From Streptomyces zingiberis (GTDB taxonomy: Bacteria > Actinomycetota > Actinomycetes > Streptomycetales > Streptomycetaceae): 64,000 nt of DNA. The notes beneath the pieces were generated by a model that was given only the letters and a program-made list of their open reading frames with translations, had not been told where the DNA came from and ran no database searches. Shown in pieces: positions 29,540 to 38,398 of this stretch. The stretch spans positions 1 through 64,000 of the forward strand of contig NZ_JAATEN010000002.1 in assembly GCF_012034935.1 (NCBI RefSeq), given 5' to 3'. The first letter of the stretch is position 1. Every line of letters starts with the position of its first letter. A program made the translations under genes and the position numbers.

Positions 29540-29726
29540 CCGGAACGGCGGCCGGGGGCCGGTCTTCGGCCACCCCGCTGTCGTTCAGCGCTCATCGGCA
29601 CCGCCGGGGAGCCCTGGTCGCCGGTCGCCGGCCCCCGGGCCGGCCTGCCGCCGTCCACCGGCCACGGGCCGTGGCGCCCGCGTGGCGCACGGCCGTGCGG
29701 TGCCGTGGGCGAAGCCGTGGCACGAC

Positions 29727-29765
29727 GGAGCGGGGCCCCGGGGAGACTCCCCGGGGCCCCGCTCC
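29727..29765 (+). terminator. Bidirectional terminator between galE and the convergent gene
   Basis: A perfect 18-bp stem (29727-29744 with 29748-29765) with loop GAC, followed by TCTGT on the plus strand. It lies between two convergent stop codons. Confidence 0.9.
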
Positions 29766-29814
29766 TCTGTGGTGCCGTCCGGCCGACGGGCGGCGTGGCG
29801 CCCGGCGCGTCAGG

Positions 29815-31962
29815 TCAGGCGTTGACCGGGTCCGTGCCGTCCGGCGTGTCCGCCGGCTCGGCCGCGTCCGAGGGCTCCCCGGGGCCGGCGGGCTCCAGCT
29901 CGATCTCCTCGGAGGCCAGCTCGGCGGCGGTCTCCTCGGCACCCTCACGCTGGGTGGGCACCTCCGACAGAGGCCGCGCCGCCATGCGGTCCCGGCGGGC
30001 GTCGGCCTCGGCGCACAGCGCCAGCACCGCGGCGTTGAACCGGGCCAGCGACGGCGGCTCGGCGGGGCCGAGCAGATGCGTCTTCAGCTCGGCGCGGGCC
30101 GCCGCCAGGGTGTCCTTCTCCGGGTGGCGCACGGCCTCCAGCAGCGCCGGGATCTCCTTGGCGCCGCGGGAGAGCACGGTCGCCGCCCGCACGGTCGGGA
30201 AGCCCGCCCGGAACTCCTTCTCGGTGAGCCCGCTGGTGTTGGCCACGGCGTAGGGCTTCTCGCTGGTCAGGTAGTCGGAGACGACGCTGGACACATCGCT
30301 GATCAGCAGATCGGCGTGGTTGAAGCAGGTGTAGAGGGCGGGGCGCGGACCGGTGATGATCTGGTGCTCCCACTCCGGCACGGAGGCCCAGTACGCCCGC
30401 TCCCAGGCGGCGGTCGCCGCCGCCACGGCCTCGCCCCGCCCGGTGTCCGGCACCGACTGGAGCATCATGCGCTCGGCCTCGTCGGCGTCCGCGCGGAAGT
30501 GCGTGCTCGTCAGCCGGTCCAGCTCCACGGTGCGGCGGCGGAGTTCGGCGGCGGTCTCCGCACCGGGGCGGGACCCGTCACGCCGGGTGTTGGCCTCGGT
30601 GATCATGGCCATGATGCGCTCGTTGGCGCGGCCGGCGCGGGGATCGACCGAGCCGGTCATCGGGTGCGGCTTGTAGATCAGCCGCACGCCCGGGTCGGCG
30701 AGCAGCTGCCGCACGATGTTCTCGCCGGCCAGGATCACCGAGGTGTTGCCGGGGTCGGTGGTCCACCCCTCCCAGGTGGGGGCGTAGAGCACCGTGGTCG
30801 GGCCGTTGTCGGCGGGGGGGCCGGCGTACGGGCGGATCGGTGCGAGCTGCGGCCGGCCGACCTCCACCACGTCCTTGTCCTCCACGCCGATGTCGGCGAG
30901 CTGGTAGCGCTCGCGCGCCGCCGGGCCGGCCACCCAGACCTCGTCGTACGCCTTGGCGTACGGGTTGCAGCTGGAGAGCTTGTCGCTCTCGCCGTGGTTG
31001 ATGAACGCGTGCTTGATCGAGGGGATGCGCAGTACCTGCGAGGTCTTACCGGAGTTGGCCGGGTGCAGCATCATCTTGATCGTGGAGTGCTCCAGCAGCA
31101 TCAGGTGCGCCACCTTGGGGATGCACACCACCGGCACGTCCGTGGCCTCGATCTTCTGCACCATGAACCGCTCGCGGAGCACGATCACCGGCTTGCCGTC
31201 GAGCTGCGGCAGCGTCGAGAGCCACATGTTGGCCTGGTACGCGGAGGTGGTGCCGCCGGAGAAGTACAGGCCGACGGTGGGCCGGTACGCCTCGAGCCAG
31301 GTGCGCAGCCACTCCAGGGCCTCGGTCTCGCTCGCCGGGCTCTTGGCCGGCAGCAGCCAGCTCGCCAGGTACAGGGTGCCCGCGACGGCGGTGGCGAGCG
31401 CCAGCGCCAGCCCGACGCCGCCCCAGAAGGCGTCCCGCGTCACGACCGTGGCCAGCAGGCCCGCGGTGACCGGCAGCGAGAAGGTCAGCAGCCGGTGACC
31501 GGGGCGGCGGGAGAGGATCCGCGGCGGCGCGGCGGTGAGCCGCAGCCCGCTGGTGTCGATGTTCCGGGTGACGATCGGCAGGGTGCGGCGGCGGCGTACC
31601 AGCACCGCCGCGGCCTGGCACGCGAAGTGCGTCATGTAGAAGGCGAGCAGCCCGATGGTGAGCGGTGAGTGCTCCGCGATCGGGTTGATGCCCTCCATCC
31701 GGAGCATCCCCAGCACGATCAGCATGTCCCGCAGCAGCTGCCGGACGGTGACGTCGAAGCGGACCTTCCCCAGCAGCGAGAGCAGCCCTGGCTGCTTCAT
31801 CTGGAGGTACAGGTCGAGGGCGAGGCCCGCCGCCGAGGCGATGACGAAGAGGGACACCTGGGGCAGCAGGGCTCCCGCGAGCTGGCACGTGTAGGCCGCG
31901 AACATCGCGAGGAGCGCCGTGAGCTGCACGGCGCGGCGGGGGACTGGTCCGGCAGAGGGCAC
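29815..31962 (-). CDS. Membrane protein with CDP-glycerol glycerophosphotransferase-like domain
   Basis: 715 residues from GTG at 31960-31962, chosen because CAGGAG lies 8 nt upstream; the open frame above is Pro-rich and non-conserved. About five N-terminal membrane helices (residues ~10-230) precede a cytoplasmic catalytic region with FSGGTTSAYQANMW, INHGESDK, VLYAPTWEGW, LIYKPHP and DLLISDVSSVVSDYLTSEKP, hallmarks of the CDP-glycerol glycerophosphotransferase superfamily. It may add polyol phosphate or sugar-phosphate units to a lipid-linked wall polymer. The C-terminal ~60 residues are acidic. It lies in the Streptomyces region holding the mre cluster and the LCP glycopolymer transferase. 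Donor and acceptor are unknown. Confidence 0.85.
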   Translation of the reverse strand: MPSAGPVPRRAVQLTALLAMFAAYTCQLAGALLPQVSLFVIASAAGLALDLYLQMKQPGLLSLLGKVRFDVTVRQLLRDMLIVLGMLRMEGINPIAEHSPLTIGLLAFYMTHFACQAAAVLVRRRRTLPIVTRNIDTSGLRLTAAPPRILSRRPGHRLLTFSLPVTAGLLATVVTRDAFWGGVGLALALATAVAGTLYLASWLLPAKSPASETEALEWLRTWLEAYRPTVGLYFSGGTTSAYQANMWLSTLPQLDGKPVIVLRERFMVQKIEATDVPVVCIPKVAHLMLLEHSTIKMMLHPANSGKTSQVLRIPSIKHAFINHGESDKLSSCNPYAKAYDEVWVAGPAARERYQLADIGVEDKDVVEVGRPQLAPIRPYAGPPADNGPTTVLYAPTWEGWTTDPGNTSVILAGENIVRQLLADPGVRLIYKPHPMTGSVDPRAGRANERIMAMITEANTRRDGSRPGAETAAELRRRTVELDRLTSTHFRADADEAERMMLQSVPDTGRGEAVAAATAAWERAYWASVPEWEHQIITGPRPALYTCFNHADLLISDVSSVVSDYLTSEKPYAVANTSGLTEKEFRAGFPTVRAATVLSRGAKEIPALLEAVRHPEKDTLAAARAELKTHLLGPAEPPSLARFNAAVLALCAEADARRDRMAARPLSEVPTQREGAEETAAELASEEIELEPAGPGEPSDAAEPADTPDGTDPVNA

Positions 31963-31978
31963 GAGCTGGGCTCCTGGC

Positions 31979-32029
31979 GGGAAAGGGAAGGGAATGGGAG
32001 GGGAACGGGAGGGGAACGGGAGGGAGGGG
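31979..32029 (+). repeat. Array of ten G-runs (possible G-quadruplex) upstream of the minus-strand gene
   Basis: Ten runs of three or four G with 1-3-nt spacers occur in 51 nt on the plus strand, the template strand for the gene that starts at 31962. The matching mRNA leader is C-rich. It lies between the putative promoter (32107-32136) and the ribosome site. Confidence 0.7.
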
Positions 32030-32106
32030 TGCGGAGAGGACGGGGGTGGCCACGGCGGGCCGGTGCGTGGCGCGGGCTGATACGCGGCCACGGAGAACAA
32101 CCACCG

Positions 32107-32136
32107 ACCGTATGATGTGCGCCGCCCCTCTGACAA
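32107..32136 (-). promoter_or_regulatory. Putative promoter of the glycerophosphotransferase-like gene
   Basis: On the minus strand TTGTCA (32136-32131) is followed by 18 nt and TACGGT (32112-32107). Transcription would start near 32100 and give a ~140-nt C-rich leader. Confidence 0.55.
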
Positions 32137-32142
32137 TTTCAC

Positions 32143-32637
32143 GGGAGGGGTGTCACCGGGGTGGCCGACCGTCTGACTCCGTGTGACCGTTTCCCGACGT
32201 TCCCGGAGCTTCCCCGGCGGTTTCCGACACCTCCGGCGGTCCCGACGTCCGTGCGGAGGCCGGGGGTTCGGCGGCCGTGACCGCGTGCCGGGACCGCCCC
32301 CGCGTCCACCTCGCGCCGCCCCCGCGCCGGCCTCCGCAGTGCGTCACGCGCCGGAGCGTGCGCCCCGCCGTGCCGCGCTTCCGTTCACTTCCCCCAGGCA
32401 GGTGCCCCCGCCGGCGTCCCGCTGGCCGGACGCCCGGGCGCCCGCGCGCCGGCCTGGCGTAGATTCGGGAGCCGGGCTCCGGGATTCGGGCTCCGGCGTT
32501 CCGCGTTCCACGGGGACGTCGGCCCGCCGTCCGGGCGTACCGGTCCGTCCGGTCCCGGCCCGGCACCGTGGGCCCGGACGGCGGGCGGCGGGCGGCGGAC
32601 GGATCGGCAAGAGCGCAGGAGAGAGCGAGGACGCGCG
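32143..32637 (+). other. Divergent intergenic region upstream of proB
   Basis: 495 nt of GC-rich sequence. I see a -10-like TAGATT at 32460-32465 followed by short repeats of GGGCTCCGG/GGATTCGGG type, and AGGAGAGAGCGAGGA close to the proB start. No gene is apparent. Confidence 0.35.
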
Positions 32638-33834
32638 GTGTCAGGGGCAGCGGGAGCGGTGGAGGAAGGGCGGCGTGCGGAGGTCACGGCGGCCCGGCGG
32701 ATCGTGGTGAAGATCGGCTCCTCGTCGCTGACGACCGCGGCGGGCGGTCTGGACGCCGACCGCGTGGACGCCCTGGTGGACACCCTCGCCGCGGCGGCCG
32801 GCGGGCAGCCGGCGAAGGCGCGGGAGAAGGAGGTCGTGCTGGTCTCCTCCGGGGCCATCGCCGCCGGGCTCGCCCCGCTCGGGCTGCGCGGCCGTCCCCG
32901 GGACCTGGCCCGCCAGCAGGCCGCCGCCAGCGTCGGCCAAGGGCTGCTGGTGGCCCGGTACACCGCGTCCTTCGCGCGGTACGGCATCCGGGTGGGCCAG
33001 GTGCTGCTCACCTCCGACGACACCAGCCGCCGGGCCCACTACCGCAACGCCTACCGCACCCTGGAGAAGCTGCTGGCCATGGGCGCCCTCCCGGTCGTCA
33101 ACGAGAACGACACGGTCGCCACCGACGAGATCCGCTTCGGCGACAACGACCGGCTCGCCGCGCTCGTCGCCCATCTCGTCCGTGCCGACCTGCTGGTGCT
33201 CCTCTCCGACGTGGACGCCCTCTACGACGGCGACCCCGCCACCCCGGGTACCTCGCGGATCGCCGAGGTCCGCGGTGAGGGGGACCTGGCCGGGGTCTCC
33301 ATCGGCAGCGCCGGCCGGGCCGGGGTCGGCACGGGCGGCATGGTCACCAAGGTCGAGGCCGCCCGGATCGCCACCGCCGCGGGCATCCCCGTCGTGCTCA
33401 CCTCCGCCAGCCGGGCGGCCGACGCCCTCGCCGGCCGCCCCGCCGGGACCTACTTCCACCCCACCGGACGGCGCTCCGCGGGCCGCCTGCTCTGGCTGGC
33501 CCACGCCTCCACCCCGCTGGGCGCGCTGATCCTGGACGACGGCGCGGTGCGGGCCGTCACCGAGCGGCACAGCTCGCTGCTGCCCGCCGGCATCGCGGCC
33601 GTCGAGGGCGAGTTCGGGGCCGGGGACCCGGTCGAACTGCGGGACACCGCCGGGACGCCGGTGGCCCGCGGCCTGGTCAGCTTCGACGCCCGTGAGATCC
33701 CCCGGCTGATCGGCCGCTCCACCCGGGACCTCGCCCGCGAGCTGGGGCCCGCCTACGAGCGGGAGGTCGTGCACCGCGACGACCTCGTCCTGCTGGGCGC
33801 CCCGGGAGGGCGGACGGCTCCCGGGCCGCGGTGA
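32638..33834 (+). CDS. proB: Glutamate 5-kinase
   Basis: 398 residues. First enzyme of proline synthesis, making glutamyl-5-phosphate. The amino-acid kinase domain shows VVKIGSSSLT, VSSGAIAAG, NENDTVATDEIRFGDND and GTGGMVTKVEAA; a C-terminal PUA domain (from about residue 285) is present, as in long ProB forms. GTG 32638 has GAGGA upstream; the ~18 residues before ARRIVVKIG are variable. proA lies downstream with one unknown gene between. Confidence 0.95.
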   Translation: MSGAAGAVEEGRRAEVTAARRIVVKIGSSSLTTAAGGLDADRVDALVDTLAAAAGGQPAKAREKEVVLVSSGAIAAGLAPLGLRGRPRDLARQQAAASVGQGLLVARYTASFARYGIRVGQVLLTSDDTSRRAHYRNAYRTLEKLLAMGALPVVNENDTVATDEIRFGDNDRLAALVAHLVRADLLVLLSDVDALYDGDPATPGTSRIAEVRGEGDLAGVSIGSAGRAGVGTGGMVTKVEAARIATAAGIPVVLTSASRAADALAGRPAGTYFHPTGRRSAGRLLWLAHASTPLGALILDDGAVRAVTERHSSLLPAGIAAVEGEFGAGDPVELRDTAGTPVARGLVSFDAREIPRLIGRSTRDLARELGPAYEREVVHRDDLVLLGAPGGRTAPGPR

Positions 33835-34090
33835 CGTGACCGGCCCGCCCGGGGACCGGCCGGGGGCGCCTCCGGCGCACCGCGGGCACCGGCGCCGCCC
33901 GTCCGGGACGGGGCCCTTCCGCGGAGACCTTCCGGAAAACCCCGCGCGGCTCCCTCACGGGCTGGTCAACTCTTGAGTACGGGACGCCGGGAACGGCGTA
34001 CCGGGACCGCGCTCCGCGGACGGAGCCGGTCCGCCGGTACCGGCTCCGCCCGCTGGGGCGCGGAGCGCCGGGGAGCGGAGGAGGCCGCCG

Positions 34091-34627
34091 GTGAGACGAG
34101 GGCGCCCAGGGGCGCGGCCCCGGGCCGCGGAGGAGCGGGGAAGACCGGACGCCGTCCGCCGCAACGGGACCGGGCCCGCCCGCTCCACCGTCCCGGCCGC
34201 GGCTCCCGTCACGGCGCTCACGGTGCCCGCCGCGCCGGGGGCGGAGCCCGGGAGCGCGCCCGGCGCGGAGCCGGAGCGGCGCGAACCCTCCCGTCTCTGG
34301 CATGTCACCCTCAGCCTCGCGGGGGAGCGGACCCCGCCCGCCGACGTCCGGCGCGGGCTGGAGCGGCTCGCCCACGACCACCCCTTCCTGCTGACCGGCC
34401 GCTATGCCGCCGACCACGCCGAGATCCGCTACTGGGAGGAGGCCCGGGACCTGCACGACGCGGCGGCCGTCGCCCTCCGGCTGTGGGGTGAGCACCGCGC
34501 CACGGCCGGTCTGCCGCCGTGGGAGATCGTCGGTCTGGAGGTCGTCGACCGCGACACCTATCACCAGCGGGTCACCGAGGGGTACGGCCGGCCGCCCGTC
34601 TCCCCCATCGGCGTACACCCCTTCTAG
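34091..34627 (+). CDS. Conserved protein of unknown function between proB and proA
   Basis: 178 residues from GTG 34091, which has an excellent GGAGGAGG six bases upstream. The first ~65 residues are an Arg/Pro/Ala-rich disordered head. The compact C-terminal ~110 residues (RLWHVTLSLAG, HDHPFLLTGRYAADHAEIRYWEEARDL, ALRLWGEHR, PPWEIVGLEVVDRDTYHQR) look like a small folded domain with many conserved-type aromatic, His and acidic residues. I recall similar proteins between proB and proA in other Streptomyces, so a link with proline metabolism is possible but unproven. No named domain is recognised. Confidence 0.75.
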   Translation: MRRGRPGARPRAAEERGRPDAVRRNGTGPARSTVPAAAPVTALTVPAAPGAEPGSAPGAEPERREPSRLWHVTLSLAGERTPPADVRRGLERLAHDHPFLLTGRYAADHAEIRYWEEARDLHDAAAVALRLWGEHRATAGLPPWEIVGLEVVDRDTYHQRVTEGYGRPPVSPIGVHPF

Positions 34628-34847
34628 CGATGGAGCCGCCCGGGCCGGAGGCTCCCCGCCTGCCCGGCGGCCGTCCACCGGATGCCGTGCGGCCGCCCCG
34701 GCCCCGCCCCGGTCCCGTCTGTGCCCCGTCTCCGCCCGGTCCCGCCGCGTCTCCGCCCGGCCCCGTCGCCCGCCGCCCCGGCCGCCGGCGCGCCACGGTG
34801 GCCGTCTCGCGCTGCGGAACATCCCGTGACCGCGGGGTACGGCTCAG

Positions 34848-34859
34848 TACCCTGGGCCC
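34848..34859 (+). promoter_or_regulatory. -10 element TACCCT placed for a leaderless proA mRNA
   Basis: TACCCT (34848-34853) then 6 nt (GGGCCC) and ATG 34860. Confidence 0.55.
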
Positions 34860-36182
34860 ATGAGCGTCTTCCCCTCGCCCCTGGCCGACCCCATGCCGCA
34901 GTCCCCGGTCATCCGCGCCGCCTACCGCGCCCGCGCCGCGGCCGCCGAGATCGCCCCGCTGCCGCGTTCGGTCAAGGACGACGTGCTGCTCGCGATCGCC
35001 GACGCCCTGGAGGTGCGCACCGCGGAGATCGTCGAGGCCAACGCCGAAGATGTCGCGCGGGCCCGGGAGGCCGGTACCGGTGCGACCGTCATCGACCGGC
35101 TGACCCTCACCCCCGAGCGCATCCGCGCCATCGCCGGTGACGTCCGTGACGTGGCGGCCCTGCCCGACCCGGTCGGTGAGATCGTCCGCGGCTCGACCCT
35201 TCCCAACGGCATCGACCTGCGTCAGGTGCGGGTGCCGCTCGGCGTCGTCGGGATCATCTACGAGGCGCGGCCGAACGTCACCGTGGACGCCGCCGCGCTC
35301 TGCCTGAAGGCCGGCAACGCGGTGCTGCTCCGCGGCTCCTCCTCCGCGAGCGCCTCGAACCTGGCGCTGGTGACGGTCCTGCGCGACGCCGTCGGCGGTG
35401 CCGGGCTGCCGGCCGACTCCGTCCAGCTCGTGCCGGGGGAGGGCCGGGAGCCGGTGCGGGAGCTGATGCGGGCCCGGGGCATGGTCGACGTGCTCATCCC
35501 GCGCGGGGGCGCCTCGCTGATCCGGACGGTCGTCGAGGAGGCCACCGTGCCCGTCATCGAGACCGGCACCGGCAACTGCCACGTCTACGTCGACGCCGAG
35601 ACGGACCTGGCCATGGCCGTGGAGATCCTGATCAACTCCAAGGCGCAGCGGCCCAGCGTCTGTAACGCCGCGGAGACCCTCCTGGTGCACCAGGACGTCG
35701 CCGAGGCGTTCCTGCCCCTGGCGCTGCGGGCGCTGGCCGAGGCCGGGGTGACGGTCCACGGCGACGAGCGGGTGCGGGAGCTCGCCGAGCGCGTCGACAG
35801 CGGCGCGACGGTGGTCGAGGCCACCGCCGAGGACTGGGAGACGGAGTACCTCTCCCATGACATCGCCGCCGCCGTGGTGGACTCCCTCGACGCGGCCGTC
35901 GCCCACATCCGGCTGTGGTCCTCCGGCCACACCGAGGCGATCGTGACCACCTCGCAGGCCGCCGCCCGCCGGTTCACCCAGTTGGTGGACTCCACGACCG
36001 TGGCCGTGAACGCGTCGACCCGGTTCACCGACGGCGGCCAGTTCGGCTTCGGCGCGGAGATCGGGATCTCCACCCAGAAGCTGCACGCCCGGGGCCCGAT
36101 GGGCCTGCCGGAGCTGACCTCCACCAAGTACGTGGTCACCGGCGACGGACATGTGCGGGGTGGGCCCCGGCCCTCGCGCTGA
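34860..36182 (+). CDS. proA: Glutamate-5-semialdehyde dehydrogenase (gamma-glutamyl phosphate reductase)
   Basis: 440 residues, full length. Reduces glutamyl-5-phosphate with NADPH in proline synthesis. The catalytic cysteine is in [49 protein letters not shown] and [19 protein letters not shown] are all present. ATG 34860 is preceded closely by a -10 hexamer, so the mRNA may be leaderless. It has a promoter of its own rather than relying on proB read-through. Confidence 0.97.
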   Translation: MSVFPSPLADPMPQSPVIRAAYRARAAAAEIAPLPRSVKDDVLLAIADALEVRTAEIVEANAEDVARAREAGTGATVIDRLTLTPERIRAIAGDVRDVAALPDPVGEIVRGSTLPNGIDLRQVRVPLGVVGIIYEARPNVTVDAAALCLKAGNAVLLRGSSSASASNLALVTVLRDAVGGAGLPADSVQLVPGEGREPVRELMRARGMVDVLIPRGGASLIRTVVEEATVPVIETGTGNCHVYVDAETDLAMAVEILINSKAQRPSVCNAAETLLVHQDVAEAFLPLALRALAEAGVTVHGDERVRELAERVDSGATVVEATAEDWETEYLSHDIAAAVVDSLDAAVAHIRLWSSGHTEAIVTTSQAAARRFTQLVDSTTVAVNASTRFTDGGQFGFGAEIGISTQKLHARGPMGLPELTSTKYVVTGDGHVRGGPRPSR

Positions 36183-36348
36183 CCCTCGCGCGCCGGCCGC
36201 GCCGCGACGGGGCGCCGCCCCGGCCGGCCCTCGCGCCGGGCTGTCCCAGCGCGCCGTCGCACCGCCGGCGAGCGCGGGCCCCGGGCGCCCTCCGGCGGGC
36301 CGGGCCGATTTTCCGTTTCCCGCCCTGCCCAACCCGGCGGTCCGCGGC

Positions 36349-36360
36349 TACGCTGGACGG
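36349..36360 (+). promoter_or_regulatory. -10 element TACGCT placed for a leaderless mRNA of the 36361 gene
   Basis: TACGCT (36349-36354), 6 nt, then GTG 36361. No ribosome site is visible. Confidence 0.5.
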
Positions 36361-36990
36361 GTGCCGGAGGATGCGGGGGGCAAGCCGTTCCCGGACGGCG
36401 ACGAGCCCGACAGCCACCACGGAGCGGCGGACGACGCGTTCGCCTCCGTGGTCTTCGACGAGGACTTCGTCCGGTCCGCCCCGGTGCGCGAACCCAGCGC
36501 CGTCGAGCGGATGCTGGCCGCCGCGAAGGCGCGGGCGGCCGAGGCCGAGGCGGCCCGCCGGCCCGGCATCCCGACGACCGACGAGGAGCTGTACGAGCTC
36601 TACGGCGTCGGCCGCCCGGAGCGCGAGACGGCGGACGGCTGGTACCACTCCGGTCCCGACGAGCCGCAGGGCCCCGGCAGCCACGATCCGCACGACCCCT
36701 ACGGGCCCTACGGCGGCGCCCTGCGCCCGTACCGCAGCCGGACCCGCTGGCACCGGTCGGTGGCCTGGGTGCTCGCCGTGGTGATGGGCGTCGGCATGGT
36801 GGCCCTCGCCTTCGTGGCCGTCTACCGCGGCGGGAGCGGGGCCGGGCAGGATCCCGCGCCGCCGCCGGCCACCACGGGGGTGGACGGCGACCGGGTCGGC
36901 GGGCTCCGGGGCCCCGACGGCGCGGGGGACGTCCTGCCGCGGGTCCCGGCGGAGTCCCCGGCGCCCACCGCCTCGGCCGCCGGGCGGTAG
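36361..36990 (+). CDS. Single-pass membrane protein with N-terminal SVVFDE motif, unknown function
   Basis: 209 residues. An acidic cytoplasmic N-terminus holds DDAFASVVFDEDFVRSAPVR and SAVERMLAAAKARAAEAEAA (helical), followed by TDEELYELYG, a DPHDPYGPYG linker, one membrane helix at about residues 143-166 (SVAWVLAVVMGVGMVALAFV) and a short Pro-rich outside tail. The next gene has the same SVVFDE-type motif and topology. It lies where S. coelicolor has SCO2584, a membrane protein near the mre-associated genes; I do not rely on that identity for function. GTG 36361 follows a -10 hexamer by 6 nt. Confidence 0.75.
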   Translation: MPEDAGGKPFPDGDEPDSHHGAADDAFASVVFDEDFVRSAPVREPSAVERMLAAAKARAAEAEAARRPGIPTTDEELYELYGVGRPERETADGWYHSGPDEPQGPGSHDPHDPYGPYGGALRPYRSRTRWHRSVAWVLAVVMGVGMVALAFVAVYRGGSGAGQDPAPPPATTGVDGDRVGGLRGPDGAGDVLPRVPAESPAPTASAAGR

Positions 36991-37123
36991 GGCCGGTCCC
37001 GCGCGGGCCCGGTCCCGGGACGGCGGGAGGCCCCGCGAGCCGTTCCCCCGGGCTGCCGCCGCACTCCCCGATTGGCGCCGGAACCCGCGTTTACCTGGTG
37101 CCCTTCCGGCCCACTCTGTTGGT

Positions 37124-38260
37124 ATGGCCGGACCTGGAGACCCACCTGAGGGGACACCCAAGGGCGTCCCGGGCGGTGGCGACGACGACTACCGATCCGT
37201 CGTCTTCGACGAGTCGTTCATACGCGCTGCCCGGCTTCAGGAGTCCTCGGCCCGCGAGCGTCTCGGTGACCGCGCCCCCGCGGTGCGTGACCGCGGTCCG
37301 TGGAGCCGGACCCGCGGCCACCGTCAGGTCCTGCTGCTGGTCCTGCTGATCACGATGGCCTTCAGCACGGCCGTGTACCTGGGGATCCGCAGCCCCTACC
37401 AGGCCGTGGCGGAACGCGAGCCGGAGCCGCTGCGCAGCGCCGTGCTGCCGCTGGCGCCACGGGACGGCGTGCCCGGCGGTGAGCCGGGCGAACTCTTCGC
37501 GCACAGCCCCGCGGCGCGTTTCCGGACCGGCGCGGACGGCGTGGCGATGCCCGCCGCGCGGCGCACCGGCAACTTCACCGACACGCAGGTGCTCTCGGCC
37601 CTCGACGCGGCCAAGGAGTACCTCGTGCGCTCCTCCCTCGACCCGGAGGTGCTCACCGGCTCGACCGTGCGGCCGGTGCGGGTGCTGGTGGACCCGGGGC
37701 AGCACGCGCAGTTCGACCGCAGCATGGATGAGCCGGACGACGACGGCCGGCACGCCGCGACCGGCTGGCTGCTCCGCTTCCACCCCGGTGAGGTGACGCT
37801 CGCCGACACCGGTGTGCGGGTCCGGGGCAGTCTCACCGTCACGGAGGCGGGACCGGACCAGCTGGAGGTCACCGGCGACCACACCTTCGTCTACGCCGTG
37901 AAACCGGCCCGTTCCGCGGACGGGGAGCGGCGCGAGGGGGGCGGGAAGAAGGCGCGGGAGGGCCGCGACGCGGACCGCGCCTCGCTGTTCACCGTGCGCC
38001 GCGAGACCCGCTTCCGCTTCGACCGCGGCGACCTCCGCGACCACCAGCTCGAGGTGGTGCAGAGCCGGCTGCGGGCCGGGCCGATGAGCTGTTCCGCGGA
38101 GACGGCCGAGTACCTCCGGCCGCTGCTCGCCGGGGAGCGGGCCGCCCGGGCCGGTCCGGCCGCGACCGATCCGTACACCGCGGACGGCCGCCCCGCCTCC
38201 GGGGGCTGCGGTGTGCTGGCCGGTGCCGCCCAGCCGGACCTGCCCGGGCGCTCCCGCTGA
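37124..38260 (+). CDS. Membrane protein with N-terminal SVVFDE motif and large extracytoplasmic domain, unknown function
   Basis: 378 residues. N-terminus DDDYRSVVFDESFIRAARL, then ESSARERLGDRAP, a membrane helix (about residues 66-88, VLLLVLLITMAFSTAVYLG) and a ~290-residue outside domain with FTDTQVLSALDAAKEYLVRSS, PVRVLVDPGQHAQFD, a helical/basic insertion and two or three cysteines (MSCSAETAEY, GGCGVLAG). The motif matches the previous gene, but the outside domains differ. No named domain is recognised. ATG 37124 has no good ribosome site and no TANNNT box at the leaderless distance. It is convergent with the M48 peptidase gene. Confidence 0.78.
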   Translation: MAGPGDPPEGTPKGVPGGGDDDYRSVVFDESFIRAARLQESSARERLGDRAPAVRDRGPWSRTRGHRQVLLLVLLITMAFSTAVYLGIRSPYQAVAEREPEPLRSAVLPLAPRDGVPGGEPGELFAHSPAARFRTGADGVAMPAARRTGNFTDTQVLSALDAAKEYLVRSSLDPEVLTGSTVRPVRVLVDPGQHAQFDRSMDEPDDDGRHAATGWLLRFHPGEVTLADTGVRVRGSLTVTEAGPDQLEVTGDHTFVYAVKPARSADGERREGGGKKAREGRDADRASLFTVRRETRFRFDRGDLRDHQLEVVQSRLRAGPMSCSAETAEYLRPLLAGERAARAGPAATDPYTADGRPASGGCGVLAGAAQPDLPGRSR

Positions 38261-38398
38261 CTCCTCGCGCTCCCGATGCCCCGCGCTCCCCGGCCGCCTG
38301 CCCGCGCCGCTCGCGGGTGCTCGCGGCCGTCTGCCGCCGGACCACCGGCCGGGTCCGGGGAGACCGGGGCCGGGGAGACCGGGGCCGGGGCACCCCCG

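Noticed and set aside
38340-38398. 15-bp near-repeat GGGGAGACCGGGGCC (two copies) as a regulatory element
   Set aside because: It lies between convergent genes in low-complexity GC sequence; no evidence beyond simple duplication.
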